Part shown: one piece after another, positions 16,720-25,436 of the stretch | Numbering within the stretch: the first letter of the stretch is position 1 | Layout: every line of letters begins with the position of its first letter | Assembly: GCF_030817275.1 (NCBI RefSeq) | Contig: NZ_JAUSZD010000002.1 | Span: 1,116,001-1,180,000 of the forward strand | DNA: 64,000 nucleotides | Reading direction: 5' to 3' | From: Paenibacillus sp. V4I7 | Lineage (GTDB): Bacteria > Bacillota > Bacilli > Paenibacillales > NBRC-103111 | Position numbers and translations under genes: made by a program | The notes under the pieces: model-generated | The model's input: only the letters and a program-made list of their open reading frames with translations | Database searches by the model: none | What the model was told of the DNA's origin: nothing

Positions 16720-17289
16720 ATGAAAAAATCTTTACTTCTCGCTTTTGTGACGGCCATCTCCCTTGCTGCTTGTGGCGGTAAAGAAGAGTCTAAATTCAAA
16801 AGAGATGATAATGTGAAAAATAACAGTAGCACTAATCCAACGGATATGATTACAGAAACGAAGAACCAGGCTACCCAATCATCTACTTCATTGACCACAG
16901 ATAAGCTTGAATCGAAAGATGTGAGGGTCAAATTGATTTTTGATAATGAAGAATTCATTGTAAAGATGTATGATAATCCGACAAGCCGGGATTTTTTGAC
17001 AAGGCTCCCGTTGACACTCATATTTAAGGAGTTTGGCGGCTTCGAAAAATTGAGTATTTTGGATAAAGAATTGTCTACGGAAAATGCACCGTCAGGAAGT
17101 GTTCCGGAAGTTGGGGATTTCGGTTATTACGCTCCGTGGAAAGATGTGAACATGTATTATAAAGAGTGGAACTATTCGAGCGGACTTGTCAAACTAGGAA
17201 AGATCGAATCGGGGATCGAAGAAGAGTTTACTAAAAAGCTTCAAGATATGAATGGTGATTTCGCGGTAACTATTCAGCAAATGAACTAA
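16720..17289 (+). CDS. Lipoprotein with a cyclophilin-like fold domain
   Basis: The 189-residue protein starts with a lipoprotein signal (LAAC at the cleavage site) and a Ser/Thr/Asn-rich linker. From about residue 67 it has VRVKLIFDNEEFIVKMYDNPTSRDF, LPLTLIFKEFGGFEK, and GDFGYYAPWKD. This pattern belongs to the cyclophilin-like domain family found near SDR, aldo/keto reductase and flavodoxin genes. It is extracellular and membrane-anchored. The enzymatic role of this family is not established. Confidence 0.75.
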   Translation: MKKSLLLAFVTAISLAACGGKEESKFKRDDNVKNNSSTNPTDMITETKNQATQSSTSLTTDKLESKDVRVKLIFDNEEFIVKMYDNPTSRDFLTRLPLTLIFKEFGGFEKLSILDKELSTENAPSGSVPEVGDFGYYAPWKDVNMYYKEWNYSSGLVKLGKIESGIEEEFTKKLQDMNGDFAVTIQQMN

Positions 17290-17607
17290 ATTTCCGCTCC
17301 TATGATATGGGGCTTTTCTGCTTGGTCGTATTCGAAAACACGGGAGTTATTGACACTTTAGCGCAATGAGGGGCGCTGAAGGTCAAGTGAAGGCATATGT
17401 GCAGGACAACGTAAACGTAGGTATTGGCAAGGAAACACAATCGATAATTACCAACTGCCATCCCTATACAGGCTTTCAGCGAACACTGAATGCATTAGTA
17501 AGCTTTAATTAATTTATTCCAGAAGTTTAATGATACATTACACCCTATAGAATCAAACATCATGGCAAGGTACAACAAAAATATAACCATGCAAAGGAGA
17601 CAAAAAC
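17290..17607. other. Intergenic stretch without a recognisable gene
   Basis: A weak hairpin follows the lipoprotein gene at 17296-17320. Between 17345 and 17510 there are short broken frames, probably remnants, but none can be assigned. AAAGGAGA before 17608 is the ribosome binding site of the next gene. Confidence 0.4.
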
Positions 17608-18471
17608 ATGTTTAACGAAACTTACAAATTATCAAATGGTGCAACAATTCCAAAATTAGGGCTAGGTACCTGGCTGCTTGACGATGAACAGGCTGAACAG
17701 GCAGTACGTGATGCTGTATCCATCGGCTATCGCCATATTGATACTGCTCAGGCTTATAGGAATGAAGCCGGTGTAGGCAAGGGAATCCGTTCCTGCGGTG
17801 TCGCAAGAGAAGAACTTTTCATTACGACAAAGGTTGCTGCAGAAGCAAAGAACTATGATGCAGTTACGCAATCCATTGATGAGTCTTTAGCAAAAATGGG
17901 GCTAGACTACATTGACCTTCTAATTATTCACAGCCCACAGCCTTGGAATGAGTTCCGTGAGGAGAACCGTTATTTCAAGGAAAACAAAGAGGTATGGAGA
18001 GCCATGGAGGATGCATATAAGACAGGCAAAGTAAAGGCAATCGGTCTTTCTAACTTCCTTCAGGACGATGTAGAGAATATTCTTGCAAGCTGTGAGATTA
18101 AGCCTGGGGTCAATCAGATCTTGGCTCATGTGAGCAATACGCCATTGGAGTTAATTGAATTCTGCCAGAAGAATGACATCATAGTCGAGGCATATTCACC
18201 AATTGCACACGGTGCAATCCTTGATCACACAGAGATTAAGGCAATAGCTGATAAGTATGGCGTATCTGTAGCTCAGCTTAGCCTACGGTATGATATCCAG
18301 CTTGGTCTTGTAGTAATTCCGAAGACAGCAAATCCAGAACACATGAGAATCAATGCAGAGCTTGATTTTGTTATCAGCGATGCAGATATGGAGACTTTGA
18401 AGAATATTGAGGTCATCCAAAATTATGGTGAGCATAGCTTCTTCCCGGTTTTTGGGGGAAAAATAAAGTAA
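17608..18471 (+). CDS. Aldo/keto reductase (2,5-diketo-gluconate reductase-like)
   Basis: A 287-residue TIM-barrel reductase with the catalytic tetrad in place: Asp and Tyr in YRHIDTAQAYRNE, Lys in FITTKVAA, His in LLIIHSPQPW. The NADPH site PKTANPEHM is near the end. It reduces aldehydes or keto sugars. Codon use and spacing suggest a stand-alone gene with its own promoter. A second, distantly related aldo/keto reductase follows after a 215-bp gap that holds a conserved non-coding element. Confidence 0.9.
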   Translation: MFNETYKLSNGATIPKLGLGTWLLDDEQAEQAVRDAVSIGYRHIDTAQAYRNEAGVGKGIRSCGVAREELFITTKVAAEAKNYDAVTQSIDESLAKMGLDYIDLLIIHSPQPWNEFREENRYFKENKEVWRAMEDAYKTGKVKAIGLSNFLQDDVENILASCEIKPGVNQILAHVSNTPLELIEFCQKNDIIVEAYSPIAHGAILDHTEIKAIADKYGVSVAQLSLRYDIQLGLVVIPKTANPEHMRINAELDFVISDADMETLKNIEVIQNYGEHSFFPVFGGKIK

Positions 18472-18507
18472 CTTGATCAGCAGCGAATACTAATATTAAT
18501 GATTATT

Positions 18508-18640
18508 GGAGGCGTAACAAAGGAATGAGAGGGCAATGCCCCGTTGAGACATGGGAGTGAAAACCACCATGGGCGGCGTGGAGAAGGCGTGCAGTTTATG
18601 GGAATATATAGGATGTCAACCTCACCCTCTGTTTCAGTGA
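18508..18640 (+). ncRNA. Conserved non-coding element, possible structured RNA (copy A)
   Basis: About 130 bp here match 39743-39880 read on the minus strand. Shared blocks in the same order are GGAATGAGAGGGC, CCCGTTGAGA, ATGGGAG, GAAAACC, GGGCGGCGTGGAGAA, GCGTGCAGT and CTCTGTTTCA/CTCTATTCA. An open frame across it is interrupted by a stop in this copy but not in the other, so RNA rather than protein is likely conserved. No known riboswitch was recognised. Confidence 0.4.
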
Positions 18641-18686
18641 AGTGTTTGTGATAACAGTAACTGTTTGAAAGTGAGGAAACAGTCAA

Positions 18687-19667
18687 ATGGAGTATGTGAA
18701 GCTTGGAAATACCGGCTTGGATGTATCGAGGATTTGCCTAGGCTGTATGGGGTTTGGCGAGGCTGGCAGGTGGATTCATCAGTGGGTGCTAGATGAAGAG
18801 AACAGTCGTCTAATAATAAAAAAAGCTCTTGAGCTTGGGATCAACTTTTTTGATACTGCGAATGTATACTCCGACGGAACAAGCGAGGAGATTTTAGGAC
18901 GGGCGCTGAATGATTTTGCCAATCGGGATGAACTCGTCATCGCAACAAAAGTACACGGCCGTATGCATGAAGGTCCTAATGGTGCCGGTTTATCCCGAAA
19001 GGCAATAATGAGTGAAGTTGACAAAAGCTTAAAACGTCTGGGAACCGATTATATTGATCTGTATCAGATTCATCGCTGGGATTACCATACGCCGATCGAA
19101 GAGACGATGGGGGCTCTACATGATGTGGTGAATGCTGGAAAGGTACGTTATATCGGTGCTTCGGCTATGTATGCATGGCAGTTTTTGAAAGCCTTACATG
19201 TAGCCGAGAACAATGGATGGACCCGGTTTATTTCGATGCAAAATCATTTAAACCTTATCTATCGTGAAGAGGAGAGAGAGATGCTTCCGCTTTGCAAAGC
19301 TGAGAAAATTGGTGTAATACCATATAGTCCGCTTGCTGGAGGAAGATTGACAAGAAGTTCAAAGGAATCAACACATCGCTCCGAAACAGATCAAATTGCA
19401 AAACAAAAATACGATGCTACATTTGATGCCGATCAATTGATTGTGAATCAGATCGCTGCAATTGCGGAAAAACGTTCAGTTTCCCGCGTTGAGATCGCGC
19501 TTGCCTGGTTGCTACAAAAAGAACCAGTAACTGCGCCTATAATCGGTGCAACAAAAATATCTCATCTCGAAAATGCGGTAGCTGCTCTTTCCACTAAATT
19601 AACCACAGAAGAAGTTGCTATGCTGGAGGCGCCGTATGTTCCTCATCCGGTAGTTGGACCACAGTAG
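18687..19667 (+). CDS. Aldo/keto reductase (YajO/AKR general family)
   Basis: A 326-residue reductase starting MEYVKLGNTGLDVSRICLGCMGFG. The tetrad residues lie in NFFDTANVYSDG, VIATKVHG and YQIHRWDYHTP, and IIGATKISHLENAV forms the C-terminal cofactor loop. It is of normal length and intact. Members act on aldehydes, methylglyoxal or aldoses. The element at 18508 lies in its 5' region and could influence expression if it is transcribed. A broken MerR regulator follows directly. Confidence 0.9.
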   Translation: MEYVKLGNTGLDVSRICLGCMGFGEAGRWIHQWVLDEENSRLIIKKALELGINFFDTANVYSDGTSEEILGRALNDFANRDELVIATKVHGRMHEGPNGAGLSRKAIMSEVDKSLKRLGTDYIDLYQIHRWDYHTPIEETMGALHDVVNAGKVRYIGASAMYAWQFLKALHVAENNGWTRFISMQNHLNLIYREEEREMLPLCKAEKIGVIPYSPLAGGRLTRSSKESTHRSETDQIAKQKYDATFDADQLIVNQIAAIAEKRSVSRVEIALAWLLQKEPVTAPIIGATKISHLENAVAALSTKLTTEEVAMLEAPYVPHPVVGPQ

Positions 19668-19669
19668 TA

Positions 19670-19846
19670 TATAAGCAATTTGAGAAATTTGATCTTTCGC
19701 AGGATACCCTCCGATATTATAAACGTATCGGATTAATTCCTCAAGTGATCGTCCACCATGGCGGGGGAGGGATTAAAACGGGCAACATTCCTATTATGAG
19801 GAAATATGACGTTTTAGAAAACAAAAAGGCTCCTTATGATGTGTAA
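19670..19846 (+). pseudogene. MerR family regulator remnant
   Basis: The open frame, without a start, reads FEKFDLSQDTLRYYKRIGLIP, the second half of a MerR winged helix. It then passes into unrelated-looking sequence and stops. MerR regulators commonly accompany aldo/keto reductases, so this was probably the regulator of 18687-19667. The first recognition helix and the effector domain are gone. Confidence 0.6.
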
Positions 19847-19938
19847 GGAGCCCAAAACTGGCAAGCGACCGGATCCAAAAACAAACCAAGGATTATGATC
19901 GTCTCGTTCTTTATCTTGTGGAGCATAAGACCCCATAA

Positions 19939-20142
19939 TTGGAAGGATATTTAGTCGATTATTTTGCATATGTAGAACCTATCCAGGAAATTTGTAACGG
20001 TATAAGGAATACTTTAGAAAAACATCTAAAACAAGTAGATCAGGAAGAAGAAATGGCTTTGAAAATGATTAATGAAGCCGCTGTATGGCACACATTTGAA
20101 TGTATAAGAAGGTATTATAAAAACCAGGCAAACCTCTTTTAA
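19939..20142 (+). CDS. Uncharacterised 67-residue open frame
   Basis: The frame starts at TTG directly after an in-frame stop. It encodes an acidic, probably helical peptide (VEPIQEICNGIRNTLEKHL). There is no clear ribosome binding site, and the surroundings are broken genes, so it may be a fragment. Not recognised. Confidence 0.25.
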   Translation: MEGYLVDYFAYVEPIQEICNGIRNTLEKHLKQVDQEEEMALKMINEAAVWHTFECIRRYYKNQANLF

Positions 20143-20200
20143 ACTTGCATCACATGTTGCTGCTTCCAATAAGAGGTACTATTTAAAGGCAATTGATTAA

Positions 20201-20308
20201 ATAATCAACGGAAGTACGTTTGTCCCTATTAGACTTGTCAGTGAAGCATTAGGCGCTGAAGTCAAATGGGATGCCTCAAACAAAACAGTCGTAATTACAG
20301 CCAATTAA
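20201..20308 (+). pseudogene. Copper amine oxidase N-terminal-like stalk domain remnant
   Basis: The 35 codons INGSTFVPIRLVSEALGAEV and WDASNKTVVITAN form the end of a repeat domain that is common in secreted Paenibacillus proteins. Nothing upstream continues the frame, so only the tail of a secreted protein is left. Confidence 0.65.
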
Positions 20309-20387
20309 TAACAATATTGAAGGAATGATTAGGATCAAATAACGCTTTGTATAATTATGCATACGTAGAATTATTTCTAAATATTTT

Positions 20388-20519
20388 TTCTAACGAAATC
20401 TGCAACAAAAACTCATTTTCGCCGTGGGCTAGTTTAATTTCTAATCAATTCTGAAACAACAAAAACGGAGCGCCGCGGGTTTGCGGGCTCCGTTTTCTAA
20501 TTAATTATGGAATATCACA
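20388..20519. repeat. Dispersed repeat copy 2, candidate Tn7-like left end
   Basis: Units begin at 20388, 20439 and 20495, the same 51- and 56-bp spacing as copy 1. The AACGGAGC/GCTCCGTT hairpin lies between units two and three. It ends in ATATCACA at 20519, followed by T only up to the TGTG at 20531. From unit two onward it is nearly identical to copy 1. Confidence 0.65.
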
Positions 20520-20530
20520 TTTTTTTTTTT

Positions 20531-20612
20531 TGTGAAATTCCATAATTAATTAGAATTGTTTCAAATATCTTTGGAATATTTATTTTATAATTCGTTGGAA
20601 TGAAATATTTAT
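20531..20612. repeat. Candidate Tn7-like right end facing copy 2
   Basis: It begins TGTGAAATTCCATAAT, the inverse of the copy 2 terminus, with related sites TAGAAT at 20551 and TGGAAT at 20572 and 20596, that is 21 and 24 bp apart. Closely set sites at one end and widely set sites at the other are the Tn7 arrangement. A TniQ remnant lies about 90 bp further on. Confidence 0.55.
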
Positions 20613-20627
20613 GCAAAAAAATTGAAT

Positions 20628-20682
20628 AAAAATACAACAAGGGTAGGCGAATATGAACATAGCCTACCCTTGTTGTATTTTT
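20628..20682. terminator. Perfect 21-bp inverted repeat, bidirectional terminator-like
   Basis: AAAAATACAACAAGGGTAGGC pairs completely with its reverse complement at 20662-20682 across a 13-base loop. Both flanks are A/T runs, so it could stop transcription both ways. It lies between the right-end repeat and the TniQ remnant. Confidence 0.6.
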
Positions 20683-20703
20683 GTTAATGGAGAGATTATT
20701 GAA

Positions 20704-20814
20704 ATGAGGTTTTCTAACCAATTAGAAATGTATTCGAATGAATCTTTTGAAGGATACCTTCATCGTTTAGCAATCATCAACCACCGTATGATCAATGACT
20801 TTGACTTGGAGTAA
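20704..20814 (+). pseudogene. N-terminal remnant of a TniQ/TnsD-like protein
   Basis: The 36 codons from an ATG read NQLEMYSNESFEGYLHRLAI, matching the start of TniQ/TnsD proteins (E-S-x-x-x-W/Y-L-x-R-L-A). A stop then cuts it off. It complements the C-terminal TniQ remnant at 11056-11481 and again lies beside a transposon-end repeat. Confidence 0.5.
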
Positions 20815-20891
20815 CAGTTAATATTCGAAATTGTTCTTCCCAAGTAAGAACAGAGTAAGCTATTCTTATAAAAAAAAGTATGGAGGCTCAT

Positions 20892-21905
20892 ATGTTAAAA
20901 GTACTAGTGGCAGAGGACGAACCATGGATCAGAGCGGCTATTGTCGAAGCGGTAGAAAGTATAGGACATGACATTAAAGTAGTAGGGGATGTTACGAACG
21001 GCGTTGAAGCTTGGCACGTGATTCAGCAACTGTGGCCAACTGTATTAATAACGGATATTATGATGCCGGAAATGGATGGACTGGAATTGGTTCGAAATAT
21101 TTCGGAGAACAAAATCCCGATGGCCGTTATTATCATTAGTGGTTATGAAAATTTCCAATATGCGCAAAGAGCAATCGGTTACGGTGTGAATAAGTACCTG
21201 CTTAAGCCTGTCAATCGGGATGAATTGCGGGAAGCTGTGTTGGATGCGATGGGGAAATTAACGGAAATTGAGAAAATGAATCATTATTTGATTCGTATCC
21301 AAACCTATTTCGATACTATCAATGATTTGGATCCTAAGGAGGGTATAAAAAATATATACAAACTTATTGATGACATAAAAATCATCAAACATTTGAACTA
21401 TGGCGCTTACTTAAGCTTGCTTCGTATTATTGAGTCCAAAATCTGCTCTTTGCTGGCCAGCATTGAAGCGGAGCATATGACAAAGTCTCAATTCAACGGG
21501 GTTCCCGATCAAGAAATTCGAACGCATCTGGGCAAATTGGTGGAAGCCTGGTTTCTTCATCCGGAACGTAATAAAAAGGAATTCAAACAAATCATTAAAT
21601 CCGCATGCGATTTTATTCGTGACCATTATCAGGATGACATCACACTGACGCAAATGGCGGAGTATACAGATTTAAGCATCTCTCATTTCGGCTCCCTCTT
21701 CAAAAGATATACCGGGGAGTCGCTGATAAATTATATCAACCAAGTGCGAGTGGAGAAAGCGAAGGAGCTTCTTCGAAACTCTAAAGATAAAATATACGCA
21801 ATTGCCGAAGAAGTTGGATTCTCGAGCCAAACCTATTTTATACGAGTTTTTAAAAATATGGTGGGGATGTCCCCCAATGAATATCGGAAGAATTTGGGGA
21901 TATGA
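20892..21905 (+). CDS. YesN-like response regulator with AraC HTH
   Basis: A 337-residue regulator: receiver domain (VAEDEPWIRAAI with phosphoacceptor D55 in LITDIMMPEMDG and the KPVN loop), a short linker, and a C-terminal AraC-type double HTH (ITLTQMAEYTDLSISHFGSLFKRYTGES and IYAIAEEVGFSSQTYF). It is shorter than the usual 500-550 residues because the middle region is reduced. ATG 20892 follows GGAGG by five bases. Its stop overlaps the ATG of the sensor kinase (ATGA). It probably activates the sugar importer at 23823-27265. Confidence 0.9.
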   Translation: MLKVLVAEDEPWIRAAIVEAVESIGHDIKVVGDVTNGVEAWHVIQQLWPTVLITDIMMPEMDGLELVRNISENKIPMAVIIISGYENFQYAQRAIGYGVNKYLLKPVNRDELREAVLDAMGKLTEIEKMNHYLIRIQTYFDTINDLDPKEGIKNIYKLIDDIKIIKHLNYGAYLSLLRIIESKICSLLASIEAEHMTKSQFNGVPDQEIRTHLGKLVEAWFLHPERNKKEFKQIIKSACDFIRDHYQDDITLTQMAEYTDLSISHFGSLFKRYTGESLINYINQVRVEKAKELLRNSKDKIYAIAEEVGFSSQTYFIRVFKNMVGMSPNEYRKNLGI

Positions 21906-23741
21906 ACATGAAACAATTTCTCTATCGCATGTCCTTAAAACAAAAAAATCATTCTAAGTTTTATCAGCATAGCCATGATCGCAGTACTGTTAATGAATTA
22001 CGTCTCTCATTATTATTACAGTCGCTCGACCCAGCAGGATTTTTACAACATCGCAGAAACCACGACCGAAAGTCTTAATCATCAATTGGAAATCTATTTT
22101 CAGCAGATCGCTAAATCCACGTACGCCATGAATGCAGGGGTATTACGCTATTCAAGTCTACTCCTACAGCAAGGGGACTCGAGCCTAATTCAGGATTGGC
22201 TTCGAGACGGGTCCTCGGTGGGGGCGGAAAAGCAAGCTATGATTAAAGAGATCCTCAATAAGTATATTGCGATTAATTATTCGGAGATCGAGAACATTTA
22301 TTTAATGTCAAAGGATCGAAGCGTTTTGCAGTCGTCAGGTACGACAACCGATACCGAATTGGCAAGACAACCGTGGTATCAGATGCCTCTCAACACCGAT
22401 TTGGAAATATTCCCCACCATGTACAGGGAAGGTGGCAATATTCCTCTTATTGAAGCTGCCATTCCGATTTTTGACGTGAATAATACAAAGATATCGGGCC
22501 GCCTTGTGCTGCAAATGAGATTGACAGAGATCAAGAATATGATCGGGAACATGCGCATCGGCAAAACCGGTTATATCTTTATGGTGTCTTCAGATGGAAG
22601 AATCGTCTATCACCCTAACTCTACTATGCTCTCATCTCCTATTGAAGACACGGAGCTTTCCTGGCTTACGCTAAGTGAGCCAAACTCACTACAGGAATGG
22701 CGGGGGGAAGAATATCTTGTTTCCTACAGCATTTCAAACCTGACTGGATGGAAGACGATCGCATTAGTGCCGCTGAAGGAGATGGCGACAGGCCTGGTAA
22801 TAGCTCAAGTTTCCGCCGTCGTCGTCATGGCGCTGCTCATTCTGCTTATTATCATAGCTGTTCCGATTGCAGCTAATCGGATTACGCGTCCAATGATGCA
22901 GCTGAAGAAAGCGATGGAAAAGATGCAGACCGGTGATTTATCCGTCCGAGCGCCTGTTACGCCAGGGCGTGACGAAATACAACTGCTGAGTGTAAGTTTT
23001 AATCGTATGGCGGAGAGGCTGAACGAGCTCGTCAATACGGTGTACAGTATGGAGCTCAAAGAGGTCCAGATGCAGCTGCTTCAGAAAGAGGCGACGATCC
23101 AAGCGCTTCAAAATCAAATCAACCCTCACCTCTTGTACAACACCTTGGATATCATCAAGAGTATCGCTTTCCTGAATGGGGTTCCTAAGATAGAGAAAAT
23201 GGCAGGGAATTTAGCATCCTTATATCGATTTACCGCAAGGCTGGAGCAGAAGGAGATTAGTCTTGAGGAGGAGCTGGAGCAGCTTAAGAAATACCTGGAG
23301 ATTATCCATATACGTTTTACCAAGCATTTCGAAAGCAAAGTTTATGTGGATGAGAAATATTTGCACGCACGTATTATCAAGCTGTCTTTACAGCCCATTG
23401 TCGAGAATGCCGTGAAATATGCAGTTGAACCCCGTAACGGGAAGGCCGCTGTGCTGGTCAGTGCTTATCCGGACGGGAATGACCTGATTATAGAGATTGC
23501 GGACAACGGTGTAGGTATGGATGAAACCATTTTACGCAACCTGAAAGAACGGCTGGCATCCATTACGAATCAGACAGATCAGAGAATGAAATCGTATGAA
23601 TCGCTTGGACTCACTAACGTTCACCATCGGTTGGTGCTTTATTACGGAAAAGGGTATGGCATCGACATCCACTCCTTTCCTAAGCAGGGGACAGTCGTTT
23701 CGGTGAGAATTCCGTTTCACAAATCGTATAACATTTCGTGA
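21902..23741 (+). CDS. YesM-like sensor histidine kinase, frameshifted near its N-terminus
   Basis: Read from the ATG at 21902, the protein begins MNMKQFLYRMSLKQK and then loses frame at seven A (21942-21948). With six A it would continue IILSFISIAMIAVLLMNYVS, the expected first membrane helix. The 588-codon frame from 21975 holds the rest: an extracellular sensor domain, a second helix at about 275-295, HAMP, the phosphorylated His in NQINPHLLYNTL, and the ATP site DNGVGMDE. YesM kinases sense extracellular sugars or sugar-bound binding proteins. The shift could be a real mutation, a slippage switch or a sequencing error. Translation from 21975 would give a shortened first helix. Confidence 0.85.
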
Positions 23742-23822
23742 GATTGTACAATTTTTTGGGCTAAGGGAGGCTATATACTTAACATTGTCAAGAGAATATA
23801 ACCAAGGGGAGTGTTACTCTAA

Positions 23823-25337
23823 ATGAAGCTAATGAAGACGATTACAGGATCCCTCCTGGCCCTTAGCCTGATTGCAGGTTGTTCATCGGGCAATAACGGT
23901 GGAAACGCACCGAGTGTAAGTACATCGTCAGATGCCGGAAAAAATTCAGTAAGAATCCCGATCACGATGCCCGCACAGTATTGGGGTGGTCCGAAATGGG
24001 CGGAAGACCACCCTACTATCAAGTATTTAAATGAAAAATTTAATGTTGACATTAAGCTTCAGCTTATTAACGGCCCTGAGTACGAAGAGAAGCTGAAAGT
24101 TATGGCAGCGTCGGGTTCTTTACCGGATTTTTACAAAGTATACAGTGATACCTATATAGCCTGGCAGCGTGAAGGCGCGTTCGTGGATTTAACGGGAGAA
24201 CTAGCGAAATATAAGAACCTAAGCGCAGCTTTCCCGATGGATCTTGAAGCGATGAAAGTACTGAATCCGAGTGGAAAGCTGTACGGTCTCCCTGAAATTA
24301 GCTGGACTGTAAGAGATTCGGTGCAAATCCGACAAGACTGGCTGGATAACTTGGGGATGAAGCTTCCTTCCACAGATGAATTTACAGTCGACAAGTTCTA
24401 TGAAATCGCCAAGGCGTTCGCGAAACAGGATCCTGACAAGAACGGCAAAAATGACACGGTCGGCTTTGCAGCCAATAACATCGCTGTCCGTAATGCATTC
24501 GGCATCGCAAACCAGTGGACCAAGAAAGATGGAAAGCTGATCCCGCACCAGATGCAAGTTGAGGAATATAAAACTTATCTTGCCTTCATGAAGAAGGCTT
24601 ATAGTGAAGGCGTGTTGGATCAAGACTTTGTGCTTCGCAAGTCGACGGAAATTGAAGATTTAATCAAGTCGAATAAACTGGGTCTCTTTACGTACCATAA
24701 CAATTACATTGAGATCGAAGGAGCGGTCAAAAAGACATTCCCGGATTCGAAACCGGTTATCGTTCCCATGGCTCCGCCTGCGGGACCTACGGGACTTCGC
24801 GGAAACACGAATAATGCGGTCGGCATGATCAAGGTGGTTATTAACGCGAAGGCGGGTAAGGAGAAGATCGATCGCATTCTTCAAATCCTTGATTGGTGGG
24901 TCACAGAGGAAGGTACGAAGGTCATGAAGAATGGTGTCGAAGGTATCCATTATAAGAAGAACGCAGAAGGCAAGTACGAGATCACCGATAAGTGGGAGCC
25001 TGAGGTGCCGCGCCACCTGAACAGCAATCTGTTTAAGCGTCCGGGTACGGATTTTAACCTCTATCTATGGACTAGCCCAGCAGAAGTTAAACGGAATGAG
25101 GATTACAAAGCCCTCGTCGAAAAATATCCGTGGCCGAATGCCGCTATGGGACTTGAAGTCTATTCGGAGACTTACAAGAAGAAAAGCGCTGATTTGAACG
25201 CAAAGTTTCAAGAAGCAATGTACAAAATTATTTTAGGTGAACCGGTCGAATCCATTGAAAAGGCTTCCAAGGACTGGCTTGCAAATGGCGGGGAACAAAT
25301 CATAAAAGAAATCAACGAAGCAGCGGTACAGAAATAA
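23823..25337 (+). CDS. Extracellular solute-binding lipoprotein of an LplA-type sugar importer
   Basis: The 504-residue lipoprotein has a signal ending LIAGC and an Asn/Ser-rich linker, then a family 1 solute-binding fold (YEEKLKVMAASGSLPDFYKV, GLFTYHNNYIEIEG, VVINAKAGKEKIDRI). It captures a poly- or oligosaccharide outside the cell and passes it to the two permeases. The gene directly follows the YesN/YesM pair. A strong hairpin separates it from the permease genes, which should give more binding protein than permease. No glycosidase is adjacent, so the substrate stays open. Confidence 0.9.
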   Translation: MKLMKTITGSLLALSLIAGCSSGNNGGNAPSVSTSSDAGKNSVRIPITMPAQYWGGPKWAEDHPTIKYLNEKFNVDIKLQLINGPEYEEKLKVMAASGSLPDFYKVYSDTYIAWQREGAFVDLTGELAKYKNLSAAFPMDLEAMKVLNPSGKLYGLPEISWTVRDSVQIRQDWLDNLGMKLPSTDEFTVDKFYEIAKAFAKQDPDKNGKNDTVGFAANNIAVRNAFGIANQWTKKDGKLIPHQMQVEEYKTYLAFMKKAYSEGVLDQDFVLRKSTEIEDLIKSNKLGLFTYHNNYIEIEGAVKKTFPDSKPVIVPMAPPAGPTGLRGNTNNAVGMIKVVINAKAGKEKIDRILQILDWWVTEEGTKVMKNGVEGIHYKKNAEGKYEITDKWEPEVPRHLNSNLFKRPGTDFNLYLWTSPAEVKRNEDYKALVEKYPWPNAAMGLEVYSETYKKKSADLNAKFQEAMYKIILGEPVESIEKASKDWLANGGEQIIKEINEAAVQK

Positions 25338-25361
25338 CGACTTTCACGAGCTTCAGTTTGC

Positions 25362-25388
25362 ACAGGCCGCATTTTTTTTGCGGCCTGT
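25362..25388 (+). terminator. Hairpin between binding-protein and permease genes
   Basis: ACAGGCCGCA and TGCGGCCTGT form a perfect 10-bp stem around seven T. There is no T-run after it, so it is more likely an mRNA-stabilising or attenuating hairpin than a full terminator. Confidence 0.6.
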
Positions 25389-25436
25389 CCTACTCTTCAC
25401 GCTCATGTTACGTTGGACTAGGAGGTAGAGAAATCT

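Noticed and set aside
18508-18640. Small protein gene in the conserved element
   Set aside because: The reading frame has a stop in this copy and the blocks are conserved at the nucleotide level with changing spacer lengths.
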